Positions 25,837-32,654 of a stretch of DNA of 32,654 nt are shown piece after piece. The notes under the pieces were generated by a model. The model was not told where the DNA came from and searched no databases. It saw nothing but the letters and a program-made list of their open reading frames with translations. The position numbers and the translations under genes are program-made. The first letter of the stretch is position 1; each line of letters opens with the position of its first letter. Source of the stretch: an uncultured Azonexus sp. (lineage in GTDB: Bacteria; Pseudomonadota; Gammaproteobacteria; Burkholderiales; Rhodocyclaceae); contig CALJZP010000188.1 of assembly GCA_937983545.1 (NCBI GenBank), forward strand, positions 1-32,654, given 5' to 3'.

Positions 25837-27121
25837 TGGCTGCCAGACCATAGGCGTTATGCGGTAGTGCCTTGGCGATGCGCAATTTGGCGTTGGCATC
25901 GATGCGCAAGTCGATGACGCGATAGTTCCGTACTCGCTGCTTGTCGGCATCGAGCATGACGACGATTCGCGGCCGTGAGCGCTGCACCCGGTTTTGCTGG
26001 ATCACCACGCCGACCTCGCCGGTATCGAGTTCGACCAGGGTGCCGATGGGGTAAAGACCGACGCACTGGACAAACTGCTCGATCAGCGCACCGTTGAACT
26101 GCTTGCCGCGCAAGCCGTGCAGTTCCTCAAGCGCTTCCTGGTGGCCGAGCGCGCTGCGATAGGGTTTGTCACGCAACATCGCGCAAAACGAATCGGCCAA
26201 CCCGGCTATCTCGGCCGGCTTGCCGATCTGCTCGAACCTCAGCCCCTGCGGATAGCCGCTGCCATCCCAACGTTCGTGATGGCGGGCGACTGCCAGAACC
26301 ACATCGTTCGCCACCTTTGTCTGGGAAAGCAGGATTTCCATTGAACTGGCCACGTGCGAACGCACCAACTGCCGCTCCTCCTCGCTCAGCTCGCTCTTCT
26401 TGGTGAGCAGGTCGACCGGCAGCTCGACCTTCCCCACGTCCTGAAACATGCCGATCATGCCGAGATCGATCAACTGCGGCCCGCGCCAACCGATGTGGGA
26501 GCCCAGCATCAACATCGTCACCGCCACATCCATGGCATGGTCGAAACTGTACTCATCGCGCCGTTTCAGGCGCAACAGCCAGAGCACCGCGTCCGGATTG
26601 CGCTGCAGGCTACCGGCAATATCACGCAAACCGGCACGAATCGATACCAGATCGACATCCTTGCCCCGCGCAATGACATCGAAGGCATCGAAGAGCGAAT
26701 TGGTCAGCAATTCGTAGCGTGGCTCGATATAGGCGATTTCCCCGGCAAGCTCGATGGCGGGTTCGCTTTCCTGCTGGTCATGGAGGAAATTCAGGAAGCG
26801 CAGGCGACGGAGCTGGCGCGGCTCGGCGTTGGGCGGAGGAAGGAAACGCCGTCTTGTCGTTACCGGCTCCTCGCTGGCGGCGGCAGTCAGCGGTGCGGCC
26901 TTGAGCGGCCGGTCCCGACCGTGCTTGGTCGGCGCGTAGTGCTCGTCGAGGGAACGCGAGCGATCAATTGATACGAAGCGGCATTTCCGGCGAAAAATCT
27001 CAATCTGATCCGGCGTCGAAACGACAAAGCCTTGCAGCGCGAAAGAAAACTCCGACCAAGGGCAATCAGGCTCGGTCACGAACATCCCGATTTTCAGTTC
27101 GCTGACTGAAATGATTTCCAC
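25817..27121 (-). CDS. DUF3391 + HD-GYP-like protein with altered HD motif
   Basis: N-terminus MEIISVSELKIGMFVTEPDCPW (DUF3391); 'IGMFQDVGKVELPVDLL' (QD instead of HD) and 'VARHHERWDGSGYPQGL'. Confidence 0.9.
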   Translation of the reverse strand: MEIISVSELKIGMFVTEPDCPWSEFSFALQGFVVSTPDQIEIFRRKCRFVSIDRSRSLDEHYAPTKHGRDRPLKAAPLTAAASEEPVTTRRRFLPPPNAEPRQLRRLRFLNFLHDQQESEPAIELAGEIAYIEPRYELLTNSLFDAFDVIARGKDVDLVSIRAGLRDIAGSLQRNPDAVLWLLRLKRRDEYSFDHAMDVAVTMLMLGSHIGWRGPQLIDLGMIGMFQDVGKVELPVDLLTKKSELSEEERQLVRSHVASSMEILLSQTKVANDVVLAVARHHERWDGSGYPQGLRFEQIGKPAEIAGLADSFCAMLRDKPYRSALGHQEALEELHGLRGKQFNGALIEQFVQCVGLYPIGTLVELDTGEVGVVIQQNRVQRSRPRIVVMLDADKQRVRNYRVIDLRIDANAKLRIAKALPHNAYGLAANDYYLG

Positions 27122-27139
27122 GCTCTCCCCATTCTTTCG

Positions 27140-27856
27140 TCACACTTGGCGTGCGATCTGAATTAACCCTTCAAGTGGAAGATTGTCGGCCAGTTGATGG
27201 GGAATCGCAAGACAAGACGATACTCGACCTCCATAACCGCCAGACAACAGGCAGATACCGGCATCGGCCGGCAAGCGGGAAAAGGCACGCTCGATGGCGC
27301 CCGCCTGCGCCTCCAGCGCACCGGAGACAATGGCATCATCGGTGCAGCGCGGATAGGGCGAATATTGACCGTCGGCAAACGGGAGTCCGGCCGTTCCCCC
27401 GGCCAGGGAACGCAACATCAGTCCAACGCCGGGCAGAATGCAACCGCCGACAAAACGGCCGGCGGCATCCAGCGTATCGATCGTGGTTGCCGTTCCGGCC
27501 ATGACCACGACTGCCGGCGAACGATGCAACGCCCACGCCCCGACCAGGGCGCACCAGCGGTCGACACCCAGTCTTTCCGGCGCATCGTAAAGATTGGTCA
27601 CTCCCAGCACTGCCGACGTGGATTTCACGTCGCACCAAACAGCGTGCCAGGGCGCCAGTTGTTGACGAATCCGCGCATAGGCTTCGGCGCCGGCAACGTT
27701 GGCCAGCATTACCCGCTCCGGTCGCGGCCAGTCGATCAGCAGTTGCGTCAGACACTCCGGCTGATCATGCGTCACCGCACCCTGCGCCAGCCAGCCAGTT
27801 CCATCATGCACCCCCCACTTGATCCGGGAGTTGCCGCTGTCGAGACAGACGATCAC
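27140..27856 (-). CDS. coaX: Type III pantothenate kinase
   Basis: 'VCLDSGNSRIKWGVHDGTGWLAQGAV', 'GVDRWCALVGAW', 'VVVMAGTATTIDTLDAAGRFVGGCILPGVGLMLRSLAGGTAGLP'. Confidence 0.95.
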   Translation of the reverse strand: MIVCLDSGNSRIKWGVHDGTGWLAQGAVTHDQPECLTQLLIDWPRPERVMLANVAGAEAYARIRQQLAPWHAVWCDVKSTSAVLGVTNLYDAPERLGVDRWCALVGAWALHRSPAVVVMAGTATTIDTLDAAGRFVGGCILPGVGLMLRSLAGGTAGLPFADGQYSPYPRCTDDAIVSGALEAQAGAIERAFSRLPADAGICLLSGGYGGRVSSCLAIPHQLADNLPLEGLIQIARQV

Positions 27857-28668
27857 GTTGTTCCCGCCCCCGGGAGGTCGCCCGCCCGACGAAGGCTGAC
27901 ATCGCCGGAAATGATGCGCTCCACACCCTTGCCGGTATCCAGCAGCAGCGAACCGTCGTCATCGACACCCAGGCAGAGCCCGTGGAGCACTTCGGCATCG
28001 CCGAGTATCTGTACCGGCATCCCCTGCCAGGCGTGATAGCCCTGCCAGGCAGCCCTCTGGCCGGCAAACCCCTGCTCGCCAAAATCATCCAGCACACCGG
28101 CCAGCTCCAGCAGGATGGCCGCCAGAATCTCGTGCCGGTCCGCCTCGACGCCCGCCAGCGACAACCCGGCAGCCGGCTGCGGCAAATCGGCCGTTGCCGG
28201 CGCCCGCAGGTTGAGGCCGATGCCGATAACGGTCTGCACGCCCCTGCGATCCGACGATAGCTCGATCAGGATGCCCGCCAGCTTGGCAAAATCACCGTCG
28301 GCCTCGAGCAGCACGTCGTTAGGCCACTTCAGACGAACGCCGGTCGCCCCGAGACTTTCCAAAGCTCTCGCCAGCGCCACGCCGACTGCCAGCGACAGGC
28401 CGCTGAGCCGCGTTGCGCCGCCCGGAAACCGCCACAGGATGGAGAAGGTCAGGCTGGCCTCCGGCGAGGAGAGCCAGCTACGACCGCGTCGCCCGCGCCC
28501 GGCATGCTGAAGGTCGGCAACCACCACGCTGCCCGCCGGTGCGCCGCGGTCAGCACGACGCATCAGTTCACTGCTGGTGGAATCGCATTCGTGCAGCGCG
28601 TCGACGTCGAAACGCCCGGCCAGTTGCCCGAGCCGGGATTTGAGCAAGACAGGATCGATCAGGGTCAT
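27853..28668 (-). CDS. birA: Biotin-[acetyl-CoA-carboxylase] ligase
   Basis: 'CDSTSSELMRRADRGAPAGSVVVADLQHAGRGRRGRSWLSSPEASLTFSILWRF', 'VRLKWPNDVLLE', 'KLAGILIEL'; overlaps coaX start by 4 nt. Confidence 0.95.
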   Translation of the reverse strand: MTLIDPVLLKSRLGQLAGRFDVDALHECDSTSSELMRRADRGAPAGSVVVADLQHAGRGRRGRSWLSSPEASLTFSILWRFPGGATRLSGLSLAVGVALARALESLGATGVRLKWPNDVLLEADGDFAKLAGILIELSSDRRGVQTVIGIGLNLRAPATADLPQPAAGLSLAGVEADRHEILAAILLELAGVLDDFGEQGFAGQRAAWQGYHAWQGMPVQILGDAEVLHGLCLGVDDDGSLLLDTGKGVERIISGDVSLRRAGDLPGAGTT

Positions 28669-28678
28669 GCCGCGGATT

Positions 28679-30106
28679 TTACTCCGCCGGATGCTCCTTG
28701 CCGCCATCGATGCCGAGTTCGGCGATCTTGCGGGTAATGGTGTTGCGGCCGATGCCCAGCGCCTGGGCGGCCTCGATCCGCCGACCGCCGGTGTGCGCCA
28801 GCGCCTGGGAAATGAGGATGCGCTCGAACACCTGCGACAGCATGCCATGGACATCCGGCACGCCGCGCGCCAGCAATCGCTCGACTTCGCCCTGCAAGGC
28901 ACTCTCCCAATCGGTCGCCAGCGACACCGCGGCGGTTTCCCGCAACTCGGCCGGCAGATCGCCAATCTCGACCTGCTGCCCCGGCGCCATCACGGTCAGC
29001 CAGTGGCACAGGTTTTCCAGCTGGCGGACGTTACCCTGAAACTCCAGGCCGGCCAGGTATTTGATCGCGGCGTCGGACAGGCGCTTGGCCTCCACTCCCA
29101 GTTCGCGCGCACTCTTCTGCAGGAAGTGCCGGGTCAGCAGCGGAATGTCCTCGCGCCGTTCGCGCAAGGCCGGCAGGCGGATACGGATGACGTTGAGACG
29201 ATGGAAAAGATCCTCGCGGAACAAGCCATCCTTGACCCGGGTTTCCAGATTCTGGTGTGTTGCCGCGATGACGCGAACGTTGGCCTTGATTGGCGAATGC
29301 CCGCCGACCCGGTAAAAATGTCCATCCGACAGGACCCGCAACAGGCGGGTCTGCAGCTCGGACGGCATGTCCCCGATTTCGTCGAGGAACAGCGTCCCGC
29401 CCTCGGCCTGCTCGAAACGACCGCGCCGCTGCGCCTGGGCGCCGGTAAAGGCTCCTCGTTCATGGCCGAACAGTTCGGACTCCAGCAGGTCCTTGGGAAT
29501 TGCCGCCGTATTGATGGCGATGAAGGGCTTGTCGGCGCGCGGGCTGTGCCGGTGCAGGGCGCGGGCGACCAGTTCCTTGCCGGAACCGGATTCGCCGGTG
29601 ATCAGCACCGTGGCATGCGACAGCGCCAAGCGGCCGATGGCCCGGAACACCTCCTGCATGGCCGGCGCCTGACCAAGAATCTCCGGGACCAGCCCTTCCT
29701 CTTCGGACGCACCGTTCTGGTGCATCGATTCGTCGATGGCACGGCGAATCAGTTCGACCGCCTGGTCGACGTCAAAGGGCTTGGGCAGGTACTCGAAGGC
29801 CCCGCCCTGAAAAGCGGCAACGGCGCTTTCGAGATCCGAATAGGCGGTCATGATGATGACCGGCACCGACGGAAAGCGGGTCTTCACCTCCTGCAGCAAC
29901 TCCAGGCCCGACTGGCCGGGCATGCGGATATCGGACAGCAGCACCTGCGGCGGCTCGATGCCCTGCTCCAGCTGCGAGATGGCCTCGGTGGCCGACGCGT
30001 AGCTCTTGAACGGAATGCCCTCGCGGGAGAGTGTCTTCTCCAGGACCCAGCGGATGGAACGATCGTCGTCGACGATCCAGACCGGTTTCATGATTGATTG
30101 GCTCAT
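28679..30106 (-). CDS. ntrC: Nitrogen regulation response regulator NtrC (NR(I))
   Basis: Receiver 'PVWIVDDDRSIRWVLEKTL', sigma54 AAA+ 'ITGESGSGKELVARALHRHSPRADKPFIAINTAAIPKDLLESELFGHERGAFTGA', C-terminal Fis-type HTH. Confidence 0.96.
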   Translation of the reverse strand: MSQSIMKPVWIVDDDRSIRWVLEKTLSREGIPFKSYASATEAISQLEQGIEPPQVLLSDIRMPGQSGLELLQEVKTRFPSVPVIIMTAYSDLESAVAAFQGGAFEYLPKPFDVDQAVELIRRAIDESMHQNGASEEEGLVPEILGQAPAMQEVFRAIGRLALSHATVLITGESGSGKELVARALHRHSPRADKPFIAINTAAIPKDLLESELFGHERGAFTGAQAQRRGRFEQAEGGTLFLDEIGDMPSELQTRLLRVLSDGHFYRVGGHSPIKANVRVIAATHQNLETRVKDGLFREDLFHRLNVIRIRLPALRERREDIPLLTRHFLQKSARELGVEAKRLSDAAIKYLAGLEFQGNVRQLENLCHWLTVMAPGQQVEIGDLPAELRETAAVSLATDWESALQGEVERLLARGVPDVHGMLSQVFERILISQALAHTGGRRIEAAQALGIGRNTITRKIAELGIDGGKEHPAE

Positions 30107-30140
30107 TTCGTTGTCAGAATGGCCTTTTCAGAAGCAAGAC

Positions 30141-31214
30141 TCAGGCCTGTTCGATGGGGAGGCGCAGCGTGAAGACAGTACTACCCGGCCGACTGGCGCA
30201 ATCGATGCTGCCATGATGGTGCTGGATGAAATTCTGGGCGATGGTCAGCCCCAGGCCGCTGCCGCCCTCCCGCCCCGAAACCAGCGGATAGAACATCCGT
30301 TCGCGGATGGCATCCGGGATACCCGGCCCGTTGTCGATAACCTTGATCTCCATCGCCAGGCGATAGCGCTTCTTGGCCAGTGTGACCTGCCGCAGCGAAC
30401 GGGTCCGCAGGATGATCTCGCCCTCGCCGTTCATCGCCTGCGCTGCGTTGCGCGCGATGTTCAGCACGGCCTGAATCAATTGCTCGCGATCGCCGACCAA
30501 CTCCGGCAGGCTGGTGTCGTAGTCCCGGCGGACCGACAACGATCCCGGAAACTCCGCCCGCAGCAAGCTGCGCACCCGCTCGAGTATTTCGTGGATATTG
30601 ACCGTTGCCGGCAACATCGCCCGATGCGGGGTCAGCAGGCGCTGCATCAGGTCCTGCAGGCGATCCGCCTCCTTGATGATGACCTGCGTGTATTCCTTGA
30701 GCGACGGCGCATTGGCCAAATGCGCCAATTCGTGCTCCAGCAGCTGCGCGGCACCGCGGATTCCGCCCAGCGGATTCTTGATCTCGTGCGCCAGATTGCG
30801 GATCAATTCGCGGCTGGCCTGCTGCTGCTCGATCAGGCGCTCTTCGCGGGTTGCCGTCAGGTGATGCTCGATGGGCTGCAGCTCAAGCAACAGCCGCACG
30901 CCGGCCGCCACGTCGGGACGCAAGGGAGTCACCGTGCAATTGATATGCAGAATCTCCCCGTCGCAACGCTGCAGTTCGATGTTCTGCCCGGTGTAACCCC
31001 AATTGTTGTTGAGGCCGTTGTCCAGCGCCCCCTGCAGGGTTGCCGAGCAGGTACAGAACGAGGCCAGTGTCCTGCCGACGACCGAGCGACTGCTCACCGC
31101 CAGCAAATTTTCTCCCGCCGCGTTGATGTAGCGGACGATCTGGCCCTCATCGATCAGCAGCACCGCCGAGGCCAGGAGATCGAGGCCGGCAAAGGAAGCA
31201 TGTGTCAGGTTCAT
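30141..31214 (-). CDS. ntrB: Nitrogen regulation histidine kinase NtrB/GlnL
   Basis: PAS then 'IRNLAHEIKNPLGGIRGAAQLLEHEL', 'VLNIARNAAQAM', 'VIDNGPGIPDAIRERMFYPLVSGREGGSGLGLTIAQNFIQHHHG'. Start MNLTHASFAGLDLL; track start 31454 is too long. Confidence 0.95.
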   Translation of the reverse strand: MNLTHASFAGLDLLASAVLLIDEGQIVRYINAAGENLLAVSSRSVVGRTLASFCTCSATLQGALDNGLNNNWGYTGQNIELQRCDGEILHINCTVTPLRPDVAAGVRLLLELQPIEHHLTATREERLIEQQQASRELIRNLAHEIKNPLGGIRGAAQLLEHELAHLANAPSLKEYTQVIIKEADRLQDLMQRLLTPHRAMLPATVNIHEILERVRSLLRAEFPGSLSVRRDYDTSLPELVGDREQLIQAVLNIARNAAQAMNGEGEIILRTRSLRQVTLAKKRYRLAMEIKVIDNGPGIPDAIRERMFYPLVSGREGGSGLGLTIAQNFIQHHHGSIDCASRPGSTVFTLRLPIEQA

Positions 31215-31262
31215 GGTGCCATTGTAGCGACTCGCCTCCCCTTGCCCCATACAACTTGCGTT

Positions 31263-31280
31263 AATGACCGATCGTTCATT
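31263..31280. promoter_or_regulatory. TetR-type operator-like palindrome upstream of the efflux operon
   Basis: AATGACCGATCGTTCATT, imperfect 18-bp palindrome centred on CGATCG, 43 bp upstream of the adaptor ATG (31324). Confidence 0.6.
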
Positions 31281-31323
31281 ATCATGCCGCATCGCTCCTC
31301 GCTCCCATTCCGCTTCCGTCACG

Positions 31324-32412
31324 ATGTACAAAACATCAACCCTCCTGTCACTGCTGCCACTCGCGACCGGCATGGCGCTGGGCGGCTGCCAAGGTGGCGA
31401 CCCGCCCCCGCCTCCGCCGCCCATCGTCCTCGTACAGCCGGCGGCTGCGGCCACCGCCCAGGGGGCGGCCTACACCGGCGAAATCCGCGCCCGCCACGAA
31501 GTCGATCTGGCCTTCCGCGTGGGAGGCAAGATTGCCGCCCGCCTCGTCGATGCCGGCAGCGAAATCAAGGCCGGCCAGCCGCTGGCCCGACTCGACCCCA
31601 GCGATCTGCAGTTGGCCGCCGACGGAGCGCGCGCCCAGCTGGCCGCCGCCGAGAGCGAGCTGGCCACCGCCCGCGCCGAACGCGAACGCTACGCCGGCCT
31701 GGTCGCCAGGAAATTCGTCAGCCAGACGGCCTTCGAAGCCAAGGACAATGCCTTCAACAGTGCCCAGGCTCGCCTGGAGCAAGCGCGATCGCAGAACCGG
31801 ATCAGCAGCAATCAGGCGGCGTACGGCACGCTGAGCAGCGAGAAGCCGGCGGTGGTGATGGCGGTGCTGGCCGATGCCGGACAGGTCGTCTCCGCCGGAC
31901 AGCCGGTGCTGCGCGTTGCCCGCCCCGAAGAAAAAGAAGTGGCCATCGCCGTTCCGGAAAGCCGGATCGCCGAGATGCGCGCAGCACGCAACATCCAGGT
32001 CAGCCTTTGGGCCGACCCCGATACGGTGTTGCGCGGCGAGCTGCGCGAACTGTCTCCGGCCGCCGACCCGGCAACCCGAACCTATGCGGCACGCATCCGC
32101 CTGATCGCCCCGCCGCCCGAAGTGCGCCTGGGCATGACCGCCCGCGTCCGTCTCGGCGGCAGCCCCGGCAACGAGCTGCTCGTTCCGCTGAGTGCAGTGC
32201 TCGATACCGGCCAGGGACCATTCGTCCGGGTCGCCAAGGATGGCAAGGTGGCCTCCCGACCGGTCAAGATTGCGACATTCCGCGAAGATGGCGCCGTCGT
32301 CGCCAGCGGACTGGACGGCGGCGACGCAGTGATCGTCAGCGGCGCCGGCAAGCTGGTCGACGGGCAGGCGGTGCAGGCCAGGGCCGTCACGCCGCCGGCC
32401 AGGCAACGCTAG
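31324..32412 (+). CDS. RND efflux periplasmic adaptor (membrane fusion protein), lipoprotein
   Basis: Lipobox 'GMALGGCQ'; 'GEIRARHEVDLAFRVGGKIAARLVDAGSEIKAGQPLARLDPSDLQLA', C-terminal beta-barrel and 'VPLSAVLDTGQGPFVRVA'. Confidence 0.93.
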   Translation: MYKTSTLLSLLPLATGMALGGCQGGDPPPPPPPIVLVQPAAAATAQGAAYTGEIRARHEVDLAFRVGGKIAARLVDAGSEIKAGQPLARLDPSDLQLAADGARAQLAAAESELATARAERERYAGLVARKFVSQTAFEAKDNAFNSAQARLEQARSQNRISSNQAAYGTLSSEKPAVVMAVLADAGQVVSAGQPVLRVARPEEKEVAIAVPESRIAEMRAARNIQVSLWADPDTVLRGELRELSPAADPATRTYAARIRLIAPPPEVRLGMTARVRLGGSPGNELLVPLSAVLDTGQGPFVRVAKDGKVASRPVKIATFREDGAVVASGLDGGDAVIVSGAGKLVDGQAVQARAVTPPARQR

Positions 32413-32421
32413 GGCTTTGCG

Positions 32422-32654
32422 GTGAGCCAACGCTTCAACCTGTCCGACTGGACCCTTCACCACCGCACGCTGGTCGGTTTTTTCCTGCTGGCCATCGCGC
32501 TGATGGGCGCACTCGCCTATGGCAAGCTGGGCCAGGCCGAGGATCCGCCTTTCACGTTCAAGCTCATGGTCGTACGCAGCTTCTGGCCGGGCGCCACGGC
32601 ACGGCAGGTAGAGCAGCAGCTGACCGACAAGATCGAACGGAAATTGCAGGAAAC
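32422..32654 (+). CDS. RND efflux transporter permease, N-terminal fragment (runs off window)
   Basis: GTG start: VSQRFNLSDWTLHHRTLVGFFLLAIALMGALAYGKLGQAEDPPFTFKLMVVRSFWPGATARQVEQQLTDKIERKLQE. Confidence 0.88.
   Translation, partial: MSQRFNLSDWTLHHRTLVGFFLLAIALMGALAYGKLGQAEDPPFTFKLMVVRSFWPGATARQVEQQLTDKIERKLQE

Noticed and set aside
28577-30097. 506-aa plus-strand ORF antisense to birA/ntrC
   Set aside because: Shadow of clearly conserved NtrC and BirA reading frames.
1-32654. CRISPR array
   Set aside because: No regularly spaced repeat-spacer structure; the only spaced repeats are the 9-bp iterons and the CCGGGTA pairs.

Overview
A 32.7 kb window of high-GC Betaproteobacteria-like chromosome (gene content resembles the Rhodocyclales/Azonexus/Dechloromonas group; this is inference, not a search result). 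The backbone is prs(3' end)-rplY-pth-ychF, then PAS-GGDEF-EAL, a membrane spermidine-synthase-like protein, yceI, ribBX, ribH, nusB, thiL, pgpA, an orphan hicA-like gene, tRNA-Arg(CCG), an NlpC/P60 lipoprotein, a Gly/Cys-rich-tail protein, a four-gene DUF4178/SPFH-SHOCT/DUF350/small-ORF cluster, EAL and HD-GYP proteins, coaX-birA, ntrC-ntrB, and an RND efflux adaptor plus the start of its pump. The most notable object is an ~8.2 kb integrative element (about 2908-11150) inserted at the 3' end of ychF. It has a P4-type integrase, imperfect core repeats (GTTYAACGTCTAA) at both ends, paired CCGGGTA arm-type repeats at both ends, two small HTH genes, a primase-polymerase/SF3-helicase fusion and a six-iteron inverted array that looks like a replication origin. 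It also carries a lone tail-hub-like gene, with no capsid, portal, terminase or other recognisable tail genes. It looks like a phage satellite or replicating integrative element that carries one tail-like gene. All product calls are from reading the translations by eye; no database search was run.
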